A stretch of 9,821 nt of DNA from Thermoproteota archaeon (GCA_003661265.1 QMVU01000018.1:1-9821); one strand, 5' to 3'; numbered from the stretch's first letter, positions 1 to 7,072 are shown. The notes: a model not told the origin generated them from the letters alone. A program made the numbers and translations.

Positions 1-979
1 TAAGCAGGTGATCCGCCATCATGTTATCGCTTCTCTTCATCATCTCCTTCACTAGCTCCGAGAGGGGCCTCGACCTTATCAGCCCTATCTCAACTGCTCC
101 CTCAGGAAGAACCCCTTTTCTAACTGTTCCTCTCACAACTACCCCCTCCAGCTCCAGCGATTCCATCAGCAGGTTCCCGAAGTAAAGGGATGGCTCCTCA
201 ACCGTTCTTACGAATTCAACTGGGTCTGATTGAACCCCTATCTCCCCCCTCAATATCACCTTGTTCTCATCAAAGACCTTCCTTGCATTCACATCGGACT
301 TGTCCCCTCCAACAGTCCTCACGTAGTTTACAACCTCGACATACGACGTCTTTGGGATGAGATCTACCCTTGCTGGATCTCCCTCTCTCCTGCCAGGGGA
401 GACAACGATCTTTATGACATTCTTCTCAACGGAGAGCCCAGAAACCCTTGCAGCGTAGTAGTACTGGAGGTCTTCGATCTCCCAGCTTTCCTCGACATAT
501 TCCTCATCAAAAATCCCCTCATCCACCAGGATATCCCCTTCAATCAATCTGATAAGGGAGGAAATGTTTTTAGCGAGCTTCCTAATGTCCTCATAGGTTA
601 TTGAGGGATCTCCAGCTCCCTTTACGATTATGTCCCCGTACAAGGTCCCATTTACTAAGGTTCCCGAGTAGCATACCTTGGTTTCGTACGTGTAGCTCGG
701 TCCTAGTATGTGGAGGGCAGCTGCACATGTGAGTAGCTTAACATTTGAGGCGGGGATTAGCTTCATGTCCGGATTTAGTGCATAAACAAGCTCTCCTCTC
801 TCGTTTATGACACAGACCCCTACTTCTCCTCCAATCCCTCTCGTTAGATCGTCTATCGATTTGGAAAGCTCACTTACCTTGGACTCCATTTCAAGCCCTC
901 TAAATATGAAGTAGGAGCACGCTAAAAGCAGTAGAATTCCGAATAGGATCATGAATGCTCCCAGTTCCCGCTGTCTCAT
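1..979 (-). CDS. D-alanyl-D-alanine carboxypeptidase, S13 (PBP4/DacB-type), N-terminal part, truncated by window edge
   Basis: Serine D,D-peptidase of family S13, which in bacteria trims or cleaves D-Ala-containing peptidoglycan peptides outside the membrane. The frame opens at ATG 979 and stays open to base 1, giving 326 residues. Residues 9-27 form a hydrophobic segment after a short basic start, so the enzyme is probably membrane-anchored and faces outward. The SxxK nucleophile motif is S78-N-V-K81. The glycine-rich stretch GAGDPS at 121-126 matches the GGGDP(S/T) block typical of S13. The second active-site motif is S317-D-N319. The third (KTG) should follow beyond the window. A TATA-like element about 27 bases upstream of the ATG supports this start and a leaderless transcript. 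The gene diverges from the small membrane protein at 1031. The S13 assignment is firm. The substrate in an organism that probably lacks murein is unknown and may be foreign cell-wall peptides. Confidence 0.88.
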   Translation of the reverse strand, partial: MRQRELGAFMILFGILLLLACSYFIFRGLEMESKVSELSKSIDDLTRGIGGEVGVCVINERGELVYALNPDMKLIPASNVKLLTCAAALHILGPSYTYETKVCYSGTLVNGTLYGDIIVKGAGDPSITYEDIRKLAKNISSLIRLIEGDILVDEGIFDEEYVEESWEIEDLQYYYAARVSGLSVEKNVIKIVVSPGRREGDPARVDLIPKTSYVEVVNYVRTVGGDKSDVNARKVFDENKVILRGEIGVQSDPVEFVRTVEEPSLYFGNLLMESLELEGVVVRGTVRKGVLPEGAVEIGLIRSRPLSELVKEMMKRSDNMMADHLL

Positions 980-999
980 CGAGTTTAGGACACGCTAAA

Positions 1000-1014
1000 T
1001 CCTAAAAATAAAGG
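1000..1014. promoter_or_regulatory. Shared divergent TATA-like promoter element
   Basis: The 51-base gap between the two divergent starts holds one clear AT-rich block, TAAAAATAAA at 1003-1012. Its centre is about 24 bases before ATG 1031 (plus) and about 28 bases before ATG 979 (minus). These are archaeal TATA-to-transcription-start distances, so one element or two overlapping ones could serve both genes, each giving a leaderless mRNA. No Shine-Dalgarno sequence is visible before either ATG, which fits. Confidence 0.6.
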
Positions 1015-1030
1015 GCTCTAAGTTCATCGG

Positions 1031-1537
1031 ATGGGTTCTAAAGGCTTGACTTCAGCTTACCTTGTGAGGGTAGCGAAACTTCTGGTGATATTAAGCTTAA
1101 TCCTGGTTCCAATCCTCCTTAACGTTGAGAGGCGTGATTTCTCATCCCTCCCTTTGGGCCTCCCATCAGAGGAGGAAGCGAGTGCCTTCCTAGAGTTCCA
1201 TTTCAACAAGGACTCCTATCGTGCCGGAGAAGTTGGTTACGTGGACGTTTGGGTAAGAGATCCGAACTCCAACATCTCCATAGTGTGGTTTGGGATACAC
1301 TTCGATTGGATGGAGGAGGTCGGGAAGAGCGCCTTCCATAAGGTAGCGTTTAACGAATCTCTCTTCGTTAAGAGAGGTGGCAAGGAGTACCTTGGGAGAG
1401 TGTACTTCTCCGTCGATTGCACCTCTCCAGGAAATCACTCCTTTTTCTTTTGGATAGAACTCTGGCGAGAGGAAGAAGGAAGTTGGTACGAGGAAATTTG
1501 GAGAACTCCTGAGTCGAAGGTCTTAGTGGAAGGTTAA
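1031..1537 (+). CDS. Small membrane-anchored extracytoplasmic beta-rich protein, unknown function
   Basis: I do not recognise a named family. The 168-residue product has a basic N-terminus, a hydrophobic segment at about residues 12-30 (signal anchor or signal peptide), an acidic linker, and then a domain from about residue 52 to the end. That domain is rich in alternating beta-strand patterns and aromatic residues (FHFNKDSY, VWFGIHFDW, FFFWIELW), suggesting an arrestin-like or immunoglobulin-like beta-sandwich. Three N-glycosylation sequons (N81, N108, N135) lie in the predicted outer part, consistent with export. ATG 1031 is supported by a TATA-like element about 24 bases upstream. The gene is convergent with the amidohydrolase, with stops 14 bases apart, and divergent from the S13 peptidase. 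The shared promoter hints at a link with that cell-surface enzyme, but this is inference. Reality of the gene is likely; function is open. Confidence 0.72.
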   Translation: MGSKGLTSAYLVRVAKLLVILSLILVPILLNVERRDFSSLPLGLPSEEEASAFLEFHFNKDSYRAGEVGYVDVWVRDPNSNISIVWFGIHFDWMEEVGKSAFHKVAFNESLFVKRGGKEYLGRVYFSVDCTSPGNHSFFFWIELWREEEGSWYEEIWRTPESKVLVEG

Positions 1538-1551
1538 ACTCCGACCTCGGC

Positions 1552-3114
1552 CTACGTCGCCCTCCTATAGACTATCCTCCCACCCACAACAACCATCTCC
1601 ACATTTATCTCCTTAATTTTATCTGGTTCTGTCTTTGTAATGTCATCTGAAAGGACCACAAAATCTGCAAGCTTCCCCTCCTCTATCGTCCCCTTCTCAT
1701 CCTCCTCGAATGAAGCGTAGGCTCCTCCCTTCGTGTAGATTTGTATGGCCTCCTCAACGGTCAGCCTCTCATTCTTCGGGAGGAAGGGCCTCGTAACTGC
1801 GGCCCAAATCCCCCTCAGCGGATCTATTGGCTCTACGGGGCAGTCGGACGATCCAGCCACAACCACGTTTTTCATCAGGGATTTTAGGGCGTAAACCCAC
1901 TTGGCCCTCTCAGGGCCAACCCTATCCTTTGCCCAGAAGTCCGTGAATATGAAGTGGGGCTGGCATACCGCAACCACCTTTAGCTCCCTCATCCTCTCAA
2001 GTATCCTGGGGTTTACCAGGGAAGCGTGTTCTATCCTGTGCCTGTGGTCCCTGGGCTCCTCCCTGATGGCGCTCTCTATGGCGTCTAGAGCTACCCTTAT
2101 GGCCCTGTCTCCTATGGCATGTATTACTGCCTGAAATCCAGCCCTGTGAACCCTTAATACTATCTCCTTAAGCTCCTCAGGTGGGTGGATCAAAATCCCC
2201 TTATTTCCCGGCATGTCCGCATAAGGCTCTTCCAAGGCGGCGGTCCTCCCACCTAATGAGCCGTCGGCAAAGATCTTAATGCCGCCAATCCTGAGCATGG
2301 AGTCCCCAAAGCCTGTGGAGAGCCCTACCTCCTCAAGTTCCTTCAAGAACTCGTAAGGGGGTACCAGGTAGATCCTAAGGAGGAGCTTTCCCTCCTTCCT
2401 CAACATCTGAAGAGCCCTAAGCTCATCCGGAAACCTTTCGGAGCACATGAAGTGAATCGAAGTCAATCCCCTCTTGACCGCCTCATGCATGGCCCTTGCC
2501 AAGGCCTCCTTTAGCTGCTCCAGGCTCGGAGGAGGGATCTTCTTGTACACAAGCTTTACAGCACTCTCCCTCAGAATGCCTGTTGGCTCTCCCCTCTCGT
2601 CCCTGTCTATCTTGCCTCCGGGAGGGTCCTTGGTATCCTTGGTTATGAACGCCATTTCGAGGGCCTTGCTGTTGACGACGCACACGTGCCCGCATATCCT
2701 TCTTAGGAACACAGGATTCTCTGGAGCAACCTCATCCAGGTCCCACCTGTTTGGGTACCTCCTCTCCTCGAAGAGCTCCTGATCCCAGCCCCTTCCCAGT
2801 ATCCATTCTCCCTTGTCGAGCGAGAGGGCCCTCTCCCTAATCGCCTCCTTGAGCTCCCTTATGGACTTCGTCCCCCTCAGGTTGAGCTGGGTCAGGGACA
2901 GGCCGTATCCAGATAGGTGGACATGGGCGTCTATTAGCCCTGGAATTACGAACTTCCCTCCTAAGTCCACGACCCTCGTCCTCGGGCCAATTAACTGGGA
3001 AACCTCCTCTACGGTGCCTACCTTGATTATCCTATCAGAATACACCGCTAGAGCTTCCGCCCTTCCAGAGGGAGTCAGGATAACTCCGTTTATGAACGCC
3101 GATTGGGCCTCCAT
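1552..3114 (-). CDS. YtcJ-like metal-dependent amidohydrolase (amidohydrolase 3 family)
   Basis: A TIM-barrel metallohydrolase expected to be cytoplasmic and to cleave a C-N bond; the substrate is unknown. From ATG 3114 the product has 520 residues, close to the usual 500-550. Visible marks are an N-terminal beta domain leading into GLIDAHVHL with metal ligands H64 and H66; the family block GGIKIFADGSLGGRTA at 277-292 (K280 at the bridging-lysine position); HAIGD with H332; RIEHA with H363; and GSSDCPVEP with catalytic-site D424. A C-terminal block (KGTIEEGKLADFVVLSDD) closes the beta domain, as in other amidohydrolases. The open frame extends 26 codons upstream to 3192. I prefer 3114 because a TATA-like GTTATATGATA (3135-3145) lies about 27 bases before it, and the family N-terminus (AFINGVILTP) begins just after it. 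It lies downstream of sppA on the same strand but has its own promoter signal. Confidence 0.9.
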   Translation of the reverse strand: MEAQSAFINGVILTPSGRAEALAVYSDRIIKVGTVEEVSQLIGPRTRVVDLGGKFVIPGLIDAHVHLSGYGLSLTQLNLRGTKSIRELKEAIRERALSLDKGEWILGRGWDQELFEERRYPNRWDLDEVAPENPVFLRRICGHVCVVNSKALEMAFITKDTKDPPGGKIDRDERGEPTGILRESAVKLVYKKIPPPSLEQLKEALARAMHEAVKRGLTSIHFMCSERFPDELRALQMLRKEGKLLLRIYLVPPYEFLKELEEVGLSTGFGDSMLRIGGIKIFADGSLGGRTAALEEPYADMPGNKGILIHPPEELKEIVLRVHRAGFQAVIHAIGDRAIRVALDAIESAIREEPRDHRHRIEHASLVNPRILERMRELKVVAVCQPHFIFTDFWAKDRVGPERAKWVYALKSLMKNVVVAGSSDCPVEPIDPLRGIWAAVTRPFLPKNERLTVEEAIQIYTKGGAYASFEEDEKGTIEEGKLADFVVLSDDITKTEPDKIKEINVEMVVVGGRIVYRRAT

Positions 3115-3134
3115 ACACTTTGAAAATCCGAGGC

Positions 3135-3145
3135 TATCATATAAC
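3135..3145 (-). promoter_or_regulatory. TATA-like element for the amidohydrolase gene
   Basis: Read on the minus strand this is GTTATATGATA, centred about 27 bases before ATG 3114. That spacing fits an archaeal promoter giving a leaderless mRNA. It lies inside the extra 26 codons of the longer open frame, which argues that those codons are not translated. Confidence 0.55.
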
Positions 3146-3235
3146 ATGAACCCTTTGACAAGGAGGTGCGTAGAAGCTCCGCAGTCCTTCAACTGCTCAG
3201 GTCATGCGGTGGGCCTGATTGTGTACCAAGCCGAG

Positions 3236-4192
3236 TCAGCTTTTGGCCCCAGGACAGGATGCTAGCACGAGTTCATAGGGCTCAGGAAGGGAGGGAAGGG
3301 GCCACATCATCAGGACCTCGTAGCTCAGCTTCAGATGTCCTCTTGCAGTCCCCCCAAGCAGGATTTCGAGGAGACTAGGGGCCTTGGGTCTGACCCACTC
3401 GGCAGGGGCGTCTTCTGGCAAGCCAGCCAACTCCCTTGCCAGCTCTATTGCCTCCTCAAGCGTCCCCACCCTATCAATCAGCCCGGCTTCGAGTGCCTGG
3501 GTTCCCGTATAAGGTCTGGCGGAGAGGACCTCATCCCAGTCCTTAACCTTATCCCCTCTCTCCTCCCTAACCCTTTGCTCAAACAGCTTGGCTATGGAAT
3601 CTATCATGGACTGCATTAACTCCCTCTCCTCCTCGGTCATCTCTCTCCAAGGGTTCCCGATGTCCTTCATCGATCCGCTCTTGAAGGTCTCTGCCTTCAC
3701 GCCCAGGCGTTCCATGAGCTCATAGTAGTTTATCAGGATCGAGATAGCACCTACGGAACCTGTGAGCGAGTGGGGGGAGGCCATTATTACGTCTCCCGCT
3801 AGGGCTATGTAGTAGCCCCCGGAGGCCCCATACTCCGCTATGTACGAGACGACGACCTTTTCCTCTGAGAGCTCCTTAAGCGCCTGATATATCTCCTCAG
3901 ATGCCACCGCACTTCCCCCTGGACTGTTGATGAAGAGGACGACCGCCTTCGCCGATGGGTCCTGACTCACGTACTCCACCATCTCCTTAACCCTCTCTGG
4001 AGTCAGAGGGCTTCCGAACAGGGAGATGGGAGATCCCTCATAGGATATAGTGCCGGAGAGCTCTATTAGCGCAACGTGATCCGTGCTTATCAGGCTCTCA
4101 GGTCTTGCAGCCAAGAAGCTCACCAAGATGCCGACCCCTATTATGACTGCTAACAGGAGCCATGGTCTCAGCTTCTTCATCTCAACCCTCAT
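3236..4192 (-). CDS. sppA: Signal peptide peptidase SppA, family S49 membrane serine protease
   Basis: Membrane-bound Ser/Lys-dyad protease that degrades cleaved signal peptides and other membrane-released peptides. From ATG 4192 the product has 318 residues: an N-terminal membrane anchor at about residues 9-28, then a single S49 domain, as in archaeal and Bacillus enzymes and unlike the tandem E. coli form. The oxyanion-region block FINSPGGS is at 87-94, the nucleophile is S124 in YGASGGYYIA, and the general base is K176 in KSGSMKD. The 52-residue Ser-Lys spacing equals that of characterised SppA proteins (for example S147/K199 in B. subtilis). The frame opens at GTG 4201. I chose ATG 4192 because AGGTGAT (4197-4203) is a good Shine-Dalgarno sequence 4 bases before it; ATG 4180 is also possible. 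The C-terminal 30 or so residues after the conserved domain are not recognised. The M20 gene lies upstream on the same strand, separated by an inverted repeat. Confidence 0.93.
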   Translation of the reverse strand: MRVEMKKLRPWLLLAVIIGVGILVSFLAARPESLISTDHVALIELSGTISYEGSPISLFGSPLTPERVKEMVEYVSQDPSAKAVVLFINSPGGSAVASEEIYQALKELSEEKVVVSYIAEYGASGGYYIALAGDVIMASPHSLTGSVGAISILINYYELMERLGVKAETFKSGSMKDIGNPWREMTEEERELMQSMIDSIAKLFEQRVREERGDKVKDWDEVLSARPYTGTQALEAGLIDRVGTLEEAIELARELAGLPEDAPAEWVRPKAPSLLEILLGGTARGHLKLSYEVLMMWPLPSLPEPYELVLASCPGAKS

Positions 4193-4196
4193 CCAA

Positions 4197-4203
4197 ATCA
4201 CCT
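4197..4203 (-). promoter_or_regulatory. Shine-Dalgarno site deciding the sppA start
   Basis: AGGTGAT on the minus strand matches the archaeal anti-Shine-Dalgarno complement (GGAGGTGATC) and sits 4 bases before ATG 4192. It overlaps the GTG at 4201, which makes that GTG an unlikely start. Confidence 0.6.
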
Positions 4204-4223
4204 GAGTTCTAAGGTGCTCAGCG

Positions 4224-4230
4224 AAATAAA
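4224..4230 (-). promoter_or_regulatory. Possible TATA-like element for sppA
   Basis: TTTATTT on the minus strand, centred at 4227. A transcript starting about 26 bases downstream would begin near 4201, leaving a short leader that contains the AGGTGAT ribosome site. The same T-rich stretch follows an inverted repeat and could instead help end transcription of the upstream M20 gene. Confidence 0.4.
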
Positions 4231-4235
4231 TTGAT

Positions 4236-4261
4236 ACCGCAGCTAGGGGTTAAGCTGCGGT
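4236..4261. repeat. Perfect 9-bp inverted repeat between the M20 gene and sppA
   Basis: ACCGCAGCT (4236-4244) and AGCTGCGGT (4253-4261) are exact reverse complements around an 8-base loop. On the minus strand the hairpin begins 41 bases after the M20 stop and is followed by an AT-rich stretch with TTTATTT, so it could be a hairpin terminator for that gene. It also sits just upstream of the presumed sppA TATA element, where an operator could act. The palindrome is certain; its role is not. Confidence 0.6.
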
Positions 4262-4301
4262 GTGTTTAGTTATCCTACCAAACAGGAGGAATTAAGGGGC
4301 T

Positions 4302-5408
4302 TTAGCCGCGGTTAAGCAGGAGGACCAAACTCCTGTACAACTTCTTTGCAAGGGCAAGTTTGGTTATGTAGACGCTCTCGTTTGGTCTGTGGGCCTGTTC
4401 TATGTCCCCCGGTCCAACGATCACCGATGGGATTCCCTTCTCCCAGTAGACCGAGGCCTCAGTCAGGTAGGGGACACCAAATGGCCTAGAATCTAAACCT
4501 ACTGTCCCCATAATCCTGGATATGGCCGCAATTTCTGGGATCTCAGGGGCCTCATATGGGGGAAGAGCTAGTCCAAACTCAAGCTCCACCCTCTCCCCCC
4601 ACTCCCCAGCTATATCCATCAGAAGCTTCCTCCTGTCCTCTGTCTCCTGAGGTATTAATCTAGCGTCTATCTTCGCCTCAAAACTGTCAGGTATTATGTT
4701 CTCCGCAACCCCGCCTCTAACCCATGTCACCTGTAGGGTAGGCCTTCCTAGGATGGGGTGAGCCAACTGGGGGATTCCCCGCTCCATCATCCTCTTTAAC
4801 ACGTTTATGCCGATATGCACCGCATTTACCCCTCTCTCCGGTATGCTGCTGTGGGAGGCAACTCCTTTAACCCTTAATGTGGCCCTGAGAACTCCCTTGT
4901 GACAAGTTACAAGCCTAAGGTCCGTTGGCTCCCCTATAAGGCATAGCCTGAGGTTCTTGAAGAGATCCCTCAACTTAGGAGCTGCGAGTTTAGCTCCTGA
5001 CATCCCGACCTCCTCATCGGACGTAAGGAGAAACCCTACGCCAACTTCCTTGTCCTCGGCAAGAGCCTCAACCCCGGCTGCTATCATGGCAGCTATAGCT
5101 CCCTTCATGTCGCAAGCTCCCAGGCCGAAGAGCCTCCCCCTCATCACCTTTGGGGAGAAAGGGCTCCTCTCCCAACCTTCCGTTGGAGGAACCGTGTCCA
5201 GGTGCCCGCAAAAGAGGAGCCTTACCCTCTCCTGATTTCTGTACGCGAACAGGTTCATCCTCATGCTATATCTCTGCCTCTCAACGTTAAATCCTAGGTC
5301 CTCAAGCACGTCCCCCAAGAAGTCGGCTATCTCCAGCTCAAGTTTCCCTGGATTGGTCGAGTCTATTGATATCAGAGAGGATGCCAGATCCAGGACTCCA
5401 ATTCTCAT
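4302..5408 (-). CDS. M20 family metallohydrolase, ArgE/DapE-type amino-acid deacylase
   Basis: Cytoplasmic two-zinc aminoacylase or peptidase that removes an N-acyl group, as acetylornithine deacetylase and succinyl-diaminopimelate desuccinylase do. The 368-residue length is usual for the family. Metal and catalytic residues are all visible: H69 and D71 in CGHLDTVP, D100 in GACDMKGAIA, catalytic E132 and metal ligand E133 in SDEEVG, E160 in IGEPTD, and H340 near the C-terminus in QAHRPNE. The dimerisation domain follows at about 172-280, starting HKGVLRATLRVKGVASHSS. ATG 5408 is followed directly by the family N-terminus, and a TATA-like TTTTATGATAT lies about 24 bases upstream. The gene diverges from the D-aminoacylase gene across 65 bases. 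No arginine or lysine biosynthesis genes are beside it, so I do not name it argE, dapE or lysK. A catabolic role on N-acyl amino acids is an inference from the neighbour. Confidence 0.9.
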   Translation of the reverse strand: MRIGVLDLASSLISIDSTNPGKLELEIADFLGDVLEDLGFNVERQRYSMRMNLFAYRNQERVRLLFCGHLDTVPPTEGWERSPFSPKVMRGRLFGLGACDMKGAIAAMIAAGVEALAEDKEVGVGFLLTSDEEVGMSGAKLAAPKLRDLFKNLRLCLIGEPTDLRLVTCHKGVLRATLRVKGVASHSSIPERGVNAVHIGINVLKRMMERGIPQLAHPILGRPTLQVTWVRGGVAENIIPDSFEAKIDARLIPQETEDRRKLLMDIAGEWGERVELEFGLALPPYEAPEIPEIAAISRIMGTVGLDSRPFGVPYLTEASVYWEKGIPSVIVGPGDIEQAHRPNESVYITKLALAKKLYRSLVLLLNRG

Positions 5409-5426
5409 CCCTCAAAGTTCCTTGAG

Positions 5427-5438
5427 ATATCATAAAAG
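5427..5438. promoter_or_regulatory. Shared divergent TATA-like promoter between the M20 and D-aminoacylase genes
   Basis: The only strongly AT-rich block in the 65-base gap is ATATCATAAAAG, centred near 5432. It lies about 24 bases before ATG 5408 on the minus strand, implying a leaderless M20 mRNA. It lies about 41 bases before ATG 5474 on the plus strand, leaving a leader of about 14 bases that contains GGAG (5461-5464). Both genes could thus depend on one site and be expressed together. Confidence 0.5.
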
Positions 5439-5460
5439 GTATTTTGGTGAATTGGGTATC

Positions 5461-5464
5461 GGAG
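5461..5464 (+). promoter_or_regulatory. Ribosome binding site supporting ATG 5474
   Basis: GGAG ends nine bases before ATG 5474, with a further GAG in between. The upstream in-frame TTG 5444 and GTG 5447 lie too close to the TATA-like block to be on the mRNA if transcription starts near 5460. Confidence 0.45.
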
Positions 5465-5473
5465 TTGAGCGGG

Positions 5474-7072
5474 ATGAAGATAGCAGTAGTTGGTGGGATG
5501 ATCGTCGATGGAACGGGAAGTCCCTGGTTCTACTCAAACATCTACATTTCGGACGGGATAATATCGAAGATAGGGCATGAGTGGGAGGAAAGACCAGAAG
5601 TCGTGATAGATGCCTCTGGCCAGGTTGTCTGTCCCGGGTTCATCGACATGCACGGGCACAGCGACTACAGCCTGCTTGTGAACCCGTTTGCCGAGAGCAA
5701 GGTGAGGCAGGGGGTGACGACCGAAGTTATAGGACAGTGCGGCTTCTCCCTTGCCCCAATAAACGATTGGAGCGCTGAGTACCTTGAGAAGACCATGCCC
5801 GACCACATAAAAGGGCACGTGAGCGTCGACTGGAGGACGATGGATGAGTACCTCAACAAGCTTGAGGAGAGGAGGACGAGCATAAACGTCGTCCCCTTCA
5901 TCGGTCACGGGACCGTGAGGATGAATGTCCTTAGATTCGAGAACAGGGAGCCCACAGAAGAGGAGCTGGAGGAGATGAAGGGCTACGTCAGGGAGGGGAT
6001 GGAGGCCGGAGCATTTGGTCTCTCCACGGGGCTCATCTATCCCCCTAGCTCCTACGCAAAGACCGAGGAGATAGTTGAGCTCTGCAAGGTCGTGGCAGAG
6101 TACAAAGGGATGTACGCATCTCACATAAGGGGGGAATCCGACACCCTCATCGAAGCCGTCAAGGAGGCGATCGAGATAGGAGAGAAATCCGGATGCAGGG
6201 TTGAGATCTCCCATTTCAAGGCTTCCGGGAAGAGGAACTGGGGGAAGACGAAGGTAACTTGCAGGATCGTTGAGGAAGCTAGGGAGAGGGGCGTTGAGGT
6301 GGCCTTCGACTTCTACCCCTACACAGCAAGCTCAACAGGGCTTGACGTCCTGCTCCCCCAGTGGGCTTTAGAAGGAGGGGTGGAAGCCATGTTAAGAAGG
6401 CTTAGGGATCCTGAAGCCAGGCGGGAGATAAGGTCCTACATGGAGGACAGGGTGAGGCGGGGGAAGTACGCAGACAAGGAGGTTTACGACATAATAAGGA
6501 TAACGGACTTCGCCCCTAACAGGGGGATACAGGGAAAGACCGTGGCTGAAATATCCAAGGAGTGGGGGCTGGATCCTTATGAGACGGTCTTCGAGCTCTT
6601 ACTAAGGTCAGAGGGGCGTGTTGGGATCATAATCCACGGCATGAACGAGGAGGACTTGCTCAGGGTCATGAGGCATCCGCTCTCCTGCGTTGGAAGCGAC
6701 AGCTCATGTTACGCCAAATACGGCCCTCTATCTGAGACAAGACCACACCCAAGGGCTTATGGAACATTTGCCAGGGTTCTTGGATACTACTCAAGGGAGA
6801 GGAAGATCTTAACAATGGAAGAGGCTATAAGAAAGATGACCAGCGCTCCTGCTTCGAGGCTCAGGCTCTTTAGGAGGGGGCTGATAAGGGAGGGATTCCA
6901 CGCAGACCTCGTCGTCTTCGACCCCAGAAAGGTTATAGATAGGGCCACTTACCTGGACCCCCACCAGTACGCTGAGGGGATAAACTACGTCTTAGTTAAC
7001 GGGGAGATAGTTGTGGAGAAGGGAGAACACACTAAAGCCAGGCCTGGAAAGGTCCTGAGGTTCTCAAAATGA
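5474..7072 (+). CDS. N-acyl-D-amino-acid deacylase (D-aminoacylase type)
   Basis: Amidohydrolase-superfamily enzyme that hydrolyses N-acyl-D-amino acids to a carboxylate and a free D-amino acid, in the cytoplasm. From ATG 5474 the product has 532 residues. The metal site matches D-aminoacylase: H60 and H62 in GFIDMHGHSD, cysteine ligand C89 in IGQCGFS, H217 in SHIRGE, H247 in ISHFKASG, and catalytic D409 in VGSDS. The spacings H62-C89 (27) and H217-H247 (30) equal those of the Alcaligenes enzyme (H69-C96, H220-H250). The block HPRAYGTFARVLG (425-437), which carries the likely substrate-carboxylate arginine, and the C-terminal beta-domain HADLVVFDP are also typical. The frame extends upstream to TTG 5444, but GGAG and the family N-terminus favour 5474. 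The gene is convergent with the broken DUF3795 gene. Whether it prefers D-Glu, D-Asp or neutral substrates cannot be told; related deacylases in this superfamily remain an alternative. Confidence 0.9.
   Translation: MKIAVVGGMIVDGTGSPWFYSNIYISDGIISKIGHEWEERPEVVIDASGQVVCPGFIDMHGHSDYSLLVNPFAESKVRQGVTTEVIGQCGFSLAPINDWSAEYLEKTMPDHIKGHVSVDWRTMDEYLNKLEERRTSINVVPFIGHGTVRMNVLRFENREPTEEELEEMKGYVREGMEAGAFGLSTGLIYPPSSYAKTEEIVELCKVVAEYKGMYASHIRGESDTLIEAVKEAIEIGEKSGCRVEISHFKASGKRNWGKTKVTCRIVEEARERGVEVAFDFYPYTASSTGLDVLLPQWALEGGVEAMLRRLRDPEARREIRSYMEDRVRRGKYADKEVYDIIRITDFAPNRGIQGKTVAEISKEWGLDPYETVFELLLRSEGRVGIIIHGMNEEDLLRVMRHPLSCVGSDSSCYAKYGPLSETRPHPRAYGTFARVLGYYSRERKILTMEEAIRKMTSAPASRLRLFRRGLIREGFHADLVVFDPRKVIDRATYLDPHQYAEGINYVLVNGEIVVEKGEHTKARPGKVLRFSK

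Noticed and set aside
230..604. Plus-strand open frame of 124 codons
   Set aside because: It is antisense to the S13 peptidase gene, whose motifs are clear, and shows no family features.
3115..3192. 26-codon N-terminal extension of the amidohydrolase
   Set aside because: It contains a well-placed TATA-like element for ATG 3114, and its sequence is unlike the start of the family.
3181..3196. GCAGT/ACTGC hairpin in the gap between sppA and the amidohydrolase gene; checked also for tRNA and C/D-box RNA
   Set aside because: The stem is only five pairs, and I found no convincing C and D boxes or tRNA arms there.
4193..4201. GTG 4201 as the start of sppA
   Set aside because: It overlaps the AGGTGAT ribosome site that serves ATG 4192.
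5444..5473. TTG 5444 or GTG 5447 as the start of the D-aminoacylase
   Set aside because: They lie within about 15 bases of the TATA-like block, and the family N-terminus begins at ATG 5474, which has a GGAG site.
5534..6214. Minus-strand open frame of 226 codons
   Set aside because: It is a shadow of the D-aminoacylase gene; its composition reflects the reverse of that coding frame.
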